Source: Acidobacteriota bacterium (lineage in GTDB: Bacteria > Acidobacteriota > Vicinamibacteria > Vicinamibacterales > UBA2999). From it: DNA of 64,000 nt. Made by a program: the position numbers and the translations under genes. Under the pieces are notes generated by a model that saw only the letters and a program-made list of their open reading frames with translations, did no database searches and was not told the origin of the DNA. Where the stretch lies: assembly GCA_030650395.1 (NCBI GenBank), contig JAUSDY010000016.1, forward strand, positions 124,001 through 188,000, written 5' to 3'. Of the stretch, positions 52,766-61,000 are shown one piece after another; position 1 is the first letter of the stretch, and the number at the start of each line of letters is the position of its first letter.

Positions 52766-52996
52766 CTATTCACACGAACGGCCGTCATCCCACGCCTCGC
52801 CAGTGCCGAACGGGTCGCCCGTTTCCGACACGATGCTGCCGGCGAGCGACCGCGCCCGCGTGACCGCGGTGATCGGCACCAGCTTGGCGACCGGGCGTCC
52901 CCGCTTGGTGATCATGACGGGCCGTCGCTCGGCGGCCACTTCGTCGAGGATTTGGAGGCAGACATCCTTAAACCTACCGGTGGCCATCGTTCGCAT
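52766..52996 (-). CDS. Phd/YefM-type antitoxin (partner toxin truncated)
   Basis: 76 aa from ATG 52996 (longer start possible at 53032). MATGRFKDVCLQILDEVAAE, then ITKRGRPVAKLVP: the Phd/YefM fold with its KRGRPVAKLVP signature. The downstream toxin keeps only its last 40 codons, so this antitoxin is an orphan that could still repress its own promoter or neutralise related toxins. Confidence 0.75.
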   Translation of the reverse strand: MRTMATGRFKDVCLQILDEVAAERRPVMITKRGRPVAKLVPITAVTRARSLAGSIVSETGDPFGTGEAWDDGRSCE

Positions 52997-53049
52997 GTGA
53001 CCTCTACGGCCATGGCGATATGCCATGTCCAAACTGTTTGATGCAGAGA

Positions 53050-53370
53050 TTATCGCTCGTACGCCGAGTCATGGTCCGGGTGAAGAGAGATCAATCGCAG
53101 GAAGTCGCCATCACGAAAGGCCACCGCCCGAATCCGCTGGCTCAGACGAAGGGAGTACACCTTTGCCCCGTTCGGCGCCTTCAGGTGCTCGATCGCTTCC
53201 CAGCGGAAACCCGGATGGCGATACAGCAGATTCCAGTCCAGTTCGCGCAACCGGCGAAGCGAGGCCGCCACTTGCTTCAGCTCCTCAAGTTGAAGACTGA
53301 AGAACACGTCCTGAAATTCTGGACTGTTCAGATCGAGACGAATATGACTACGGCCGGCTGCCACGGCCAC
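53050..53370 (-). CDS. RelE/HigB-like toxin
   Basis: 106 aa; ATG 53370 or GTG 53364. LDLNSPEFQDVFFSLQLEEL, RELDWNLLYRHPGFRWEAIE and VYSLRLSQRIRAVAFRDGDFLRLISLHPDHDSAY follow the RelE-superfamily plan with basic residues near the C-terminus. It overlaps the antitoxin gene upstream by 23 bp. Probably cleaves mRNA at the ribosome when free. Confidence 0.65.
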   Translation of the reverse strand: MAVAAGRSHIRLDLNSPEFQDVFFSLQLEELKQVAASLRRLRELDWNLLYRHPGFRWEAIEHLKAPNGAKVYSLRLSQRIRAVAFRDGDFLRLISLHPDHDSAYER

Positions 53371-53662
53371 GCCTGCTCCGATTCGGTGAGCCCTTCAGGA
53401 GCTTTTCGACATCGGTTTCCTTAGGCTTGTGGGCCGCCGCCCACGTGAGCCCGCGCTCAATTCGCGAACGGTGCGGTTCCTCGGTGGTCCAGAGTTGACT
53501 CTCAGGCACCATCGCGACTGCGGTCAGCAGGACCGTTCCGTCCTGGCGACGTTCCAGGCGCAGCATTTTTCCCGCGTAGCGCTTGCCCAAGGAGATCTGG
53601 CCGCTCTTGCCGACCACCTTGATTTCGACTTCCGCTGAGGGCGTGTTGGCCATGGCTTTCAT
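53348..53662 (-). CDS. AbrB/MazE-like antitoxin of the RelE-type pair
   Basis: 104 aa from ATG 53662 (or 53653). VVGKSGQISLGKRYAGKMLRL has a swapped-hairpin-like basic N-terminus, followed by TAVAMVPESQLWTTEEPHRS and a basic tail. Direct repeats ATCATGC (53667-53673 and 53675-53681) just upstream probably form the operator. Couples to the RelE-like toxin. Confidence 0.62.
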   Translation of the reverse strand: MKAMANTPSAEVEIKVVGKSGQISLGKRYAGKMLRLERRQDGTVLLTAVAMVPESQLWTTEEPHRSRIERGLTWAAAHKPKETDVEKLLKGSPNRSRRGRGSRP

Positions 53663-53711
53663 GCAATCATGCTATCATGCAGTAGTGCGCTGTCCCAAGT
53701 GGCCTAACCGA

Positions 53712-54089
53712 TTAGACCTTGATCGCGATCACGTCGGGCGCCATACGGGCAATGTCGTCCGGGTCGCTCGTGAGCACCGCCTGGTGCGCGCGTCGCGCGC
53801 TGACGATGACGTGCGCATCGACGATGTCGGAGGTGCCCGACGAGGCCAGCAGCAGGCCGGACGCGGTGGCCTCCGGCGCATCGAGCGCGATGAGGTCGGT
53901 GGACGGCTGTCGACAGAGGCGCACCACGCGCACCTGACGCGCCGGCGAGCGCAGCGCCTGTGCCAGTGCGGTGGCCGGGACCGTGATGCGATCGCCGTGC
54001 TCCAGCGCTCGAGCGAGGAGCGTCACCATACGGCGATCGCCGCGATCCAGTGCGATCAGCGCACCGGCATCCAGAGTGACGCCGGTCAT
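53712..54089 (-). CDS. PIN-domain toxin, VapC-like
   Basis: 125 aa from ATG 54089, overlapping the antitoxin stop by 4 bp (ATGA). VTLDAGALIALDRGD carries the first acid, VPATALAQALRSP replaces the usual E helix, and SDIVDAHVIVSARRAHQAVLTSDPDDIARM carries the last acids. Normal length, apparently intact. Confidence 0.8.
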   Translation of the reverse strand: MTGVTLDAGALIALDRGDRRMVTLLARALEHGDRITVPATALAQALRSPARQVRVVRLCRQPSTDLIALDAPEATASGLLLASSGTSDIVDAHVIVSARRAHQAVLTSDPDDIARMAPDVIAIKV

Positions 54090-54352
54090 TTGCGGGCACG
54101 CCGCTTCGAGCGCGTCTGGCGGCGGCCCAACACCCCATCCGCCCACTTCCGCTCGGCGGCCGTGATCGGGCCACCAGTTTCGGCCAGCGCGAACTCGAGC
54201 ATCTGCCGCCAGCCGGCGGCGTCATTCAGGGCTGTTTCGACGGCTTTGCGAACGAAGCTGGACACGCTGGTGGCCTGGCCCGCTGCCACGAGTTGCTTCA
54301 GTTCATCGAACTGCTCGTCGTCCAGCGTGATGGTGAACTTGGTGGTCGCCAT
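54086..54352 (-). CDS. Ribbon-helix-helix antitoxin
   Basis: 88 aa from ATG 54352. MATTKFTITLDDEQFDELKQ, then SVSSFVRKAVETALNDAAGW is a MetJ/Arc-type DNA-binding fold; the basic tail would bind the PIN toxin. Upstream repeats of GTATG/TATGG (54345-54380) look like its operator. Confidence 0.78.
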   Translation of the reverse strand: MATTKFTITLDDEQFDELKQLVAAGQATSVSSFVRKAVETALNDAAGWRQMLEFALAETGGPITAAERKWADGVLGRRQTRSKRRARK

Positions 54353-54390
54353 ACTATTTACCATACTCAGCATACCATCGTCCCTTCGGC

Positions 54391-55977
54391 TCACGACTTC
54401 TCGACAAAGCGGTACTGAAGCGCCTCACCGAGGTGATCGAGCGCGATCGCATCGGCGCCGGCGAGATCGGCAATCGTGCGCGCGACGCGGATGACCCGGT
54501 GAAAGCCGCGCGCCGACAGGTGCAGGCGCTCGGCCGATCGCTCGAGCAACCTGCGTCCGGCCTGGTCTAAGGCCGCGCACTTCTTCAGTTCAGGCCCGGT
54601 CAGCTGCGCATTGACGCGAGCCCGTGTCGCTCGCGCTGTTTGCCGGTCGCGCGCCGCCAGCACACGGGCGCGCACGGCCGCCGACGTTTCTCCCGGCGGT
54701 CCTTGCGTGAGCGCGCTGATGGGTACCGATTCCACTTCGACAATGAGATCGAGCCGATCGCGAAGCGGCCCCGACAGGCGCCCGCCGTACTTGGCGATCT
54801 GTTGCGGCGTGCAGCGGCAGACGCGTTTGTCGTCGCCGTAATACCCGCAAGGGCATGGATTCATCGCCGCCACCAGGACGAATCGTGCGGGGAACGCGAC
54901 CGAGCGCAACGCGCGCGAGACGGTGATGCGCCCTTCCTCGATCGGCTGACGCAATGCTTCAAGCACACGCCGATCGAACTCCGGCATTTCATCGAGGAAC
55001 AGCACGCCGTGATGCGCGAGGCTGACTTCGCCCGGCCGCGGAATCGTTCCGCCACCCACCAGCGCGGCGTCGGAGATGGTGTGATGCGGCGCGCGGAACG
55101 GACGCTCGGTGAGCAGGCCCACGCCCGGGCGTAACTGTCCGGCGACCGAGTGAATGGTCGTGGCCTCGATCGCCTCGTCGAACGACAGGGGAGGAAGGAT
55201 GCCCGGCAACCGCCGCGCCAGCATCGTCTTGCCGGCGCCGGGCGGGCCGATCATCAGCAGGTTGTGTCCGCCGGCCGCGGCGACCTCGAGCGCGCGGCGC
55301 GCGAATCCCTGGCCGTGAATGTCCGAGAGGTCGAGGTGCGTTCCTTCAGGCGGGTCTGACCTGTCCACCGAAGCGCTCCGCGCGAAGGTGGAAGACCCGC
55401 CTCTACTCGACCCGCCTCTACTCGACGCGGCAGGCGACACCGGCGGTGCGTCGGGCCAGGATTCAGGCGCCTGGTTCATGCGCTCGACCGCTTCACGCAG
55501 GGTCCGCACCGGCAAGAGACGCAGGCCCGACACCACGGCGGCTTCGGTGAGGTTGTCGTAGGGCAAGAGCAACGCCCGCGCCCCGTGACGTCGCGCCTCG
55601 GAGGCGATCGGGAGAACGCCGCGGGCGGGTTGTATCGACCCGTCAAGAGACAACTCGCCGATCAGCACGATTCCGCCCAGGTCGGACCTTGTGATGGCGC
55701 CCGTCGCGGCGAGCAGTCCCAGGGCAATGGGCAGGTCGAACGCCGGTCCCGCCTTCCGCACGTCACCTGGCGCGAGGTTGACGGTGATCCGGAAGGACGG
55801 GAATTCGAAGCCCGAGTTCCGAATTGCGGCGCGGACCCGGTCGCGGCTTTCGCGCACGCTCGTGTCTGGCAGGCCGACCAACTGGAAGTGGGGCAAGCCG
55901 TAGCTGACGTCGACCTCGACGTGCACCGGACACGCATCGATCCCGATCAACGTGGCGCTTTCCAGGGTTGCCAGCAT
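54391..55977 (-). CDS. comM: YifB/ComM-type magnesium-chelatase-like AAA+ ATPase
   Basis: 528 aa. N-terminal Lon-like S16 domain (about 1-170), AAA+ domain with GPPGAGKTMLARRLPG, LFLDEMPEF, AAMNPCPCGYYGD and a C-terminal helical domain. ComM helicases aid branch migration when transforming DNA is recombined; a ComEA gene in this window fits. Between the domains (about residues 185-212) the protein has RGGSSRGGSSTFARSASVDR, encoded by a repeat with inverted GGCGGGTC/GACCCGCC ends (55349-55423). Confidence 0.93.
   Translation of the reverse strand: MLATLESATLIGIDACPVHVEVDVSYGLPHFQLVGLPDTSVRESRDRVRAAIRNSGFEFPSFRITVNLAPGDVRKAGPAFDLPIALGLLAATGAITRSDLGGIVLIGELSLDGSIQPARGVLPIASEARRHGARALLLPYDNLTEAAVVSGLRLLPVRTLREAVERMNQAPESWPDAPPVSPAASSRGGSSRGGSSTFARSASVDRSDPPEGTHLDLSDIHGQGFARRALEVAAAGGHNLLMIGPPGAGKTMLARRLPGILPPLSFDEAIEATTIHSVAGQLRPGVGLLTERPFRAPHHTISDAALVGGGTIPRPGEVSLAHHGVLFLDEMPEFDRRVLEALRQPIEEGRITVSRALRSVAFPARFVLVAAMNPCPCGYYGDDKRVCRCTPQQIAKYGGRLSGPLRDRLDLIVEVESVPISALTQGPPGETSAAVRARVLAARDRQTARATRARVNAQLTGPELKKCAALDQAGRRLLERSAERLHLSARGFHRVIRVARTIADLAGADAIALDHLGEALQYRFVEKS
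55349..55423. repeat. Repeat insertion in the comM linker
   Basis: GGCGGGTC (55349-55356) is inverted at 55394-55401, and the 15-mer GACCCGCCTCTACTC is directly repeated (55394-55408, 55409-55423). The whole keeps the comM frame and codes for a Ser/Arg/Gly-rich linker. Confidence 0.75.
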
Positions 55978-56114
55978 GTGCAGCGAAGTGCAAGGGCGCT
56001 GCCCGGGCCGGATCGACGGAAACCGGCCTGTTCACGAGACTGCGGGTCGATCACGTCGCAGGAATTGATGCGTCAGAGCCTCGGACATATGGCAAATCTT
56101 GAGGTGGCTAAGAC

Positions 56115-56136
56115 CGACAAACCTAAAGGTTTGTCG
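56115..56136. repeat. 22-bp palindrome of the CTAAAG-centred family
   Basis: Core GACAAACCTAAAGGTTTGTC with one more C/G pair outside. Same arms as the palindrome inside gcvP (39237-39258). Lies in a 260-bp gene-free stretch (55978-56236) between comM and the coiled-coil remnant. Confidence 0.85.
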
Positions 56137-56236
56137 CCACCCGGCCTGCTCGATCAGGTACACGAAGCCCCCGCTGATCCGCGTCTCGATGTGTTCGAGG
56201 CCTCTGGCGCGCTCGTCGTAATCGGCGACCTTGTGG

Positions 56237-57016
56237 CAGAAGCTTGACGGCGTCTCCGCCACGCAAACGCGGCTGTTGCCCATCACCGCGCAGGTCGCGG
56301 CGCTCAGCCAGTCGATCGAGACCTCGTAGCGGCTGGTCGAGTCGGTGAGGCAGGAGGAAACGGTCGTTCACGACCAGAAGGCCCGGCTCACCGAGCTGGT
56401 GGAGCAGAGCCGGACCCTGGCGTCGGAGACCTCCGAGCGGATGAAGCAGGTCCAGGGTGTGAGCGACGATCTGACCCGTGCCTCCAAGGTCAAGGACGAG
56501 CTACTGACCGAGCTCGCGCGCGTCCAGGCGAAACAGCGCGACGCGGTCACGCAGACCGAAGCGGCCGAAGATCAGCTGAAGCGCGCCGAAACGATGGTCA
56601 AGCAGCTCGAGCAGCGGCGGACGCAGCTGGCGTTCTCGGAAAAGAAGATTGTCACCTTCGAGCAGCGGCTGACCGACCTGACGCGGGCCACCGAAAACGT
56701 CGAGCAGAAGATCAAGACCATCGCCGAGAAGGAAGTGCTCGTCCAGGCGGTGAAGGCCGAGGTCGAAAGCGTCCACAAGATCAGCAGCCGCAGCAAGGCC
56801 GACCTGCAGTTTGTGACCGATCACCGCGGCGAGGTCACCGATCTCCGGGCCAAGGTCCAGGACCTGCTCGGCATCGTGAGCGACACCGACGCCAAGATCG
56901 CCGCCATCGAATCGCGCCGCAAGATGGTCGAGGAGGTCCAGACCAGGGCAAACAGGGGATTAAATCGCTGCGCGCTCGCAGTGGAGAAACGAAAAGCGCA
57001 TAGAAATAACCAATAA
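56237..57016 (+). pseudogene. Fragment of a long coiled-coil protein
   Basis: The frame reads QKLDGVSATQTRLLPITAQV, continues to a TAG at 56327-56329 where a Gln codon is expected, then runs from GTG 56345 for 223 codons as heptad-rich coil (ERMKQVQGVSDDLTRASKVK, QLEQRRTQLAFSEKK). Neither end looks natural: no start in context, and after VEEVQTRAN the sequence changes character and stops in an AATAACC repeat (TAA 57014-57016). Probably the middle of a large structural protein left after deletion. The 223-aa piece could still be made. Confidence 0.6.
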
Positions 57017-57096
57017 CCAATTAACAATAACCAAAGGGCGAATTAACAACAACGAAGGGAATTCGTTTTGTTATTGGTAATTGGTAATTGGTTATT
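57005..57096. repeat. Inverted AATAACC/GGTTATT repeat at two convergent gene ends
   Basis: Left arm AATAACCAATAACCAATTAA (57005 on), right arm built of GGTAATTGGTAATTGGTTAT (57076 on), with GGGAATTC (57057-57064) between. It supplies the TAA of the coiled-coil fragment and, on the other strand, the TAA of mltD. Closely related to 61919-61991. Confidence 0.8.
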
Positions 57097-58819
57097 GCGT
57101 GTTTCGAGAGGAGGGCGACTGGATCACCAACCGGTCGCCGACGTTCAGGCGGGTGCCGCGGATCTTGTTCCAGCTTTTCAGCTGCGCGACGGTCGTCCGC
57201 GTCTTCCTGGCAATCGCCGAGAGCGTGTCGCCGGCCCGCACCCGGTAAACCTTCGCGGCCGCTCGCCGCTCTTCGGGCACCGCGGTCGTCTCAGCCAGGA
57301 TGTCGGCGACGATCGATGCCGCGGCCTTTTCCAGCTCAGATGACGCCGTTGCCCGGGCGAGCAGGTCCGCCGACGGCATGCGCGGAATCACGAGGCGCGC
57401 ACCGGCCGCCACCCTCGACGAGGTCTTGAGGTAATTCGCTTCGGCGAGGTCCGTCCGGTTGACCTTCAACGACCTGGCGATGATGGCGAGCGTTTCGCCG
57501 CGCTTCACCGTGTGCCACTGCATCGCGTTCAACTGGCCCGGCGCCGACGTGATCAGGCTTTCGCGAACCTTCTCGGCCGTGCCCTCGGGGACCTTGATCG
57601 AGTACTGGCCCTTCTTCACCGGGGTCGTCCAGCGACGGAACTCGGGGTTGAGCCGCTGGATCTCGTCCATCGGGACGCCCGCCCATTCCGCCACGCGCCG
57701 CAGGTCCAGCGCCGGCGGCACCATTACCGTCTCGGTGCGCACCGGCACCATCGGCACGATGTCGAAGCCGTATTGGGTGGGATTCTTCGCGATGATCACC
57801 GCGGCCAGGATCATCGGCACGTAATCGCGGGTCTCGCGCGGCAGGAACTGCTTGTTGGCGGTGAGCGTCCAGAAGTTGGTTTTCTGGCTGCGCGTGATGG
57901 CGCGCCTGACGCGTCCGGGTCCGCCGTTGTAGGACGCCATCGCGAGGTGCCAGTCCTCGAACATCCCGTAAAGCGTCTTGAGGTACTTGGCGGCTGCTTG
58001 CGTGGCTTTTTTGGGGTCCGCGCGCTCGTCGAGATACCAGTCTGCCTTGAGGCCGTTCTCGAGCGCCGTGCCGCGCATGAACTGCCACACGCCGCGTGCC
58101 TTCGCGCGCGACAGCGCCGACGGCTTGAAGGCGCTTTCGATCAGCGGGATATACGCCAGGTCCAGCGGTAACCCTTCGGCGCGGAAGGTGTCCTGGATCA
58201 TCGGCAGGTACTGCGCGCCGCGCGACAGTCCCTCGGTCAGGAACTCGCGCAACCGTCCCTGGAACAGCTCGACGTAACGCAGCACCCGGTCGTTGGTCGG
58301 GATCGGAATGTCATGACTCGTGGTTTCGAGGTCTGCCTGCACCGTCTCGGCCGTGGCGGGCTTCGGCGCGCTGGCTTCGAAGGTCTCGATCGCCAGCAGC
58401 GCATCGATCGACGCCGGCTCGGTCTTGACCTCGGTAAAGCCGTCGCCGGTGGCCAGCGCCGCCTGCTCGAGCACCGAGATGCGGTCGACCAGGCGATCGA
58501 AGTGCTCGCGCAGCCGCGCCTCCCCGCGCGCGCCATCAAGCGATTCGAGCAGCGTATCGAGGGCAAGGTCGAACTCAGCCCTGGCACGCTCGAGATGGCC
58601 GAGCCTCAGTTCCTGCTGGCCCAACGTGAAATGGCGGTCGGACGCCGCGATCAGGATTGCGACCGGATCAGGTCTAGCCTCAGGAATAGCGGCCGGAAGC
58701 ACAACCGGCGCCGGCGCGTGCGGCATCGCTTTGGCGACTTTGCTGCCAGAGCCAGATGCGCATCCTGTAATCAGGGCTGCGCACGCGACGACGACGGGGA
58801 GGTGTCCCTTGAAGTGCAT
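57092..58819 (-). CDS. mltD: MltD-like lytic transglycosylase lipoprotein with LysM repeats
   Basis: 575 aa. Signal with lipobox ITGC; helical region; SLT domain around 210-340 (LPLDLAYIPLIESAFKPSAL holds the catalytic Glu; ARGVWQFMRGTA; MASYNGGPGRVRRA); two clear LysM modules (YRVRAGDTLSAIARKTRTTV near the end, WHTVKRGETLAIIARSLKV before it). It cuts glycan strands to 1,6-anhydro ends at the outer membrane. Its stop codon comes from the repeat at 57005-57096. Confidence 0.93.
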   Translation of the reverse strand: MHFKGHLPVVVACAALITGCASGSGSKVAKAMPHAPAPVVLPAAIPEARPDPVAILIAASDRHFTLGQQELRLGHLERARAEFDLALDTLLESLDGARGEARLREHFDRLVDRISVLEQAALATGDGFTEVKTEPASIDALLAIETFEASAPKPATAETVQADLETTSHDIPIPTNDRVLRYVELFQGRLREFLTEGLSRGAQYLPMIQDTFRAEGLPLDLAYIPLIESAFKPSALSRAKARGVWQFMRGTALENGLKADWYLDERADPKKATQAAAKYLKTLYGMFEDWHLAMASYNGGPGRVRRAITRSQKTNFWTLTANKQFLPRETRDYVPMILAAVIIAKNPTQYGFDIVPMVPVRTETVMVPPALDLRRVAEWAGVPMDEIQRLNPEFRRWTTPVKKGQYSIKVPEGTAEKVRESLITSAPGQLNAMQWHTVKRGETLAIIARSLKVNRTDLAEANYLKTSSRVAAGARLVIPRMPSADLLARATASSELEKAAASIVADILAETTAVPEERRAAAKVYRVRAGDTLSAIARKTRTTVAQLKSWNKIRGTRLNVGDRLVIQSPSSRNTQ

Positions 58820-58837
58820 CTAAGTCGTAAAAAGTTT

Positions 58838-58867
58838 AGACGGCAGGGTAACACGGCCCGTCTTTTG
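58838..58867. terminator. Terminator-like hairpin after the aldehyde dehydrogenase gene
   Basis: AGACGG (58838-58843) pairs with CCGTCT (58858-58863); TTTT follows on the plus strand, and AAACTTTTT on the minus strand, the direction of the BMC/dehydrogenase operon ending at 58895. Confidence 0.45.
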
Positions 58868-58894
58868 GGGTCAAACCGCTTACGGCTCAGCTGT

Positions 58895-60676
58895 TTACGG
58901 CAACCAGCCCGCGTATAAGAACACTTTGGCCGCTTCGCCGGCGTCTTTCGCCGACGGCGTGACTATCGTTCGCTCGCCGATCACGAGCTTTCGCCCCTCG
59001 CGAATCGCGTGACGAATGTCTTCCTCGCAGATGAATTGTTCTGGCGGATTCGGTACCTGAGCCTGGTCCGGTGCCAAGGGTGCCAATGGTGCCAAAGGTG
59101 CCGGGGTGGGTGCCATAGGTGCCATGGGTGCCAACCCGCGGGTCGCCAGAAACTTGTCTATTCGACTTATAAGTGCGTCGCTCGAAATTGACTCAGGTTG
59201 CGGCTTGACCGGCGCCTTTGGGAGGGCTGGCGCACCTGGCACATTGGCACTTGGCACCAACCCCTTTGGCACCTCTGGCACCGTTGGCACCCTAGGCACC
59301 GACGCGGGCCTCAATTCGTACGCGACTCTCTTGATATTGAGTAGGTGTTTAGGCGAAATGTTGTCCGAAGTAATGTTGCCGCCAAAGCCGCCGCAACCGA
59401 GCGTCATCGCCGGATCCAGGCCGGTCGTCAGCCCGATTGACCCGTGGGTGGTCGGGGTGTTCACGCAAATGCGATAGGCCGGCTTGTGCAGGCCGAATTC
59501 GAGGATCACCGCGTCGTTCTGCGAGTGGATCGACATGGTGTGGCCCATGCCGCCGTAGCGCAGAATCTCTTTGCAGCGCTCGCAGCCCTCGCGCCAGTCC
59601 TTCACCACGTAGTACGAGAGGACGGGGCAGAGTTTTTCGATCGAAAGAGGGAAGTCGCGGCCGACGCCCTTGAGCTCGGCGATGAGCGCGCGCGTGCCGG
59701 CCGGCACGGTGATGCCGAGCTTCCCGGCGATGACCATTGCCGATTTGCCGACAAACGCGGGGTTCGGCAGCCGCTGTGGTGACACCAGCTGTTTGCCGAG
59801 CGCATCCGCTTCCGCCGGTGACAGGAAATAGCCGCCTTGCTCCTGGAACTGCCGGCGCGCCTCGGCCTCGACCGCCTGATCGACCACCACCGAATTGGGC
59901 GATGAGCACAGCACGCCGTTGTCGAACGACTTTCCGGTCAGGATGTCGTTGGCGGCCTTGCGAATGTCGGCGCTCGATTCGATATAGCAGGGCGCGTTGC
60001 CGGGCCCGACGCCGTAGGCGGGTTTGCCCGCGCTGTACGCCGCGCGAACCAGCCCCATGCCGCCGGTGGCGAGGATCACCGACACCTCGCGCGACTTCAT
60101 CAACTCCTGCGTGCCCTCGAGCGTCACGGTGCGCATCCATCCGATCGCGCTCTCGGGCAGCCCGGCGCGGCGGCCGGCCTCGTTCATGATGTCGGCCGCG
60201 CACGTGATGCACCGCGCGGCGGAGGGGTGGGGCGTCATCACGACCGCGCACCGCGCTTTCGTCGCGATCAGGATCTTGTAGATCGCCGTCGAGGTCGGAT
60301 TGGTCGACGGGATCACGGCGGCGACGACGCCGAACGGCTCGGCGATCTCGATGATCTTGCGATCGTCGATCCGGTTGATCACGCCGACGGTCTTCATCGG
60401 GCGGATGAAGTCGTAGACCTGCTGCGACGCGAACAGGTTCTTCTGGGTCTTGTCGGCGACCACGCCGTAGCCGGTTTCTTCGACTGCCAGCCGCGCCAGG
60501 GATTCGGCCTGCGGGGTTACCGCCGCGGCCATGGCATCGACAATGGCGTCCACCTGTTGCTGGGAGAATTCGGCGAGGACGGCTTGCGCGGTCTTCGCGC
60601 GGCGCGCCAGCGCGCGGGCCTCCGCGATGGACGCCAGATCCTTGTCAGTTTGTGGAGGTGCGGCGCCGGGCCCCAA
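58895..60676 (-). CDS. CoA-acylating aldehyde dehydrogenase (EutE/PduP type), microcompartment-associated
   Basis: 593 aa, probable TTG start 60676, 3 bp after the shell gene stop. Residues 10-455 form the ALDH fold with catalytic C257 (FDNGVLCSSPNS) and EPFGVVAAVIPSTNP. It oxidises an aldehyde to acyl-CoA with NAD, normally inside a microcompartment. The last 140 residues are unusual: a Val/Pro linker (459-493), an amphipathic helix ISSDALISRIDKFLATRG (497-514) like an encapsulation peptide, an Ala/Pro linker (515-545), then FICEEDIRHAIREGRKL and TIVTPSAKDAG, a motif seen in other microcompartment proteins. Confidence 0.88.
   Translation of the reverse strand: MGPGAAPPQTDKDLASIAEARALARRAKTAQAVLAEFSQQQVDAIVDAMAAAVTPQAESLARLAVEETGYGVVADKTQKNLFASQQVYDFIRPMKTVGVINRIDDRKIIEIAEPFGVVAAVIPSTNPTSTAIYKILIATKARCAVVMTPHPSAARCITCAADIMNEAGRRAGLPESAIGWMRTVTLEGTQELMKSREVSVILATGGMGLVRAAYSAGKPAYGVGPGNAPCYIESSADIRKAANDILTGKSFDNGVLCSSPNSVVVDQAVEAEARRQFQEQGGYFLSPAEADALGKQLVSPQRLPNPAFVGKSAMVIAGKLGITVPAGTRALIAELKGVGRDFPLSIEKLCPVLSYYVVKDWREGCERCKEILRYGGMGHTMSIHSQNDAVILEFGLHKPAYRICVNTPTTHGSIGLTTGLDPAMTLGCGGFGGNITSDNISPKHLLNIKRVAYELRPASVPRVPTVPEVPKGLVPSANVPGAPALPKAPVKPQPESISSDALISRIDKFLATRGLAPMAPMAPTPAPLAPLAPLAPDQAQVPNPPEQFICEEDIRHAIREGRKLVIGERTIVTPSAKDAGEAAKVFLYAGWLP
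59042..59302 (-). repeat. Two Ala/Val-Pro repeat linkers flanking a helix in the dehydrogenase
   Basis: Degenerate GGCACC-type units at 59198-59302 (VPRVPTVPEVPKG...APALPKAP) and 59042-59134 (LAPMAPMAPTPAPLAPLAPL). Same unit and shared APTPAPLAP phrase as the linker in metG (344-472). The 60 bp between them encode the putative encapsulation helix. Confidence 0.75.
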
Positions 60677-60679
60677 GCC

Positions 60680-60979
60680 TCAACCCTTCGGAAGAATGCG
60701 CTCGACGTCGGCATGCGGCCGGGGGATGACGTGCACCGAGACCAGCTCGCCGACGCGCCGCGCCGCGGCGGCGCCCGCGTCGGTTGCCGCCTTCACCGCG
60801 CCGACATCACCGCGCACGAGCACGGTGACATAGCCGGCGCCGATGTACTCGGTGCCAACGAGCGCCACGTTGGCCGCCTTGACCATGGCATCCGCCGCCT
60901 CGACCGAGCCGATAAAGCCCTTTGTTTCCACCATCCCGAGAGCATCGCCGCGCGGAGTGTCCATCTGATTGGCCTGCAT
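60680..60979 (-). CDS. Bacterial microcompartment hexameric shell protein (BMC-H)
   Basis: 99 aa from ATG 60979 ([20 protein letters not shown]). Single BMC domain: [40 protein letters not shown] and [20 protein letters not shown], as in PduA/EutM. It tiles the shell and forms the metabolite pore. Only the dehydrogenase accompanies it; no pentamer, trimer or signature enzyme lies nearby, so the rest of the shell must be encoded elsewhere. Confidence 0.93.
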   Translation of the reverse strand: MQANQMDTPRGDALGMVETKGFIGSVEAADAMVKAANVALVGTEYIGAGYVTVLVRGDVGAVKAATDAGAAAARRVGELVSVHVIPRPHADVERILPKG

Positions 60980-61000
60980 GATATTCTCGTTTGAAGCCCT

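Noticed and set aside
55585-56247. Plus-strand protein opposite the comM start
   Set aside because: Most of it is antisense to comM, and the remainder lies in the palindrome-containing spacer; no domain is visible.
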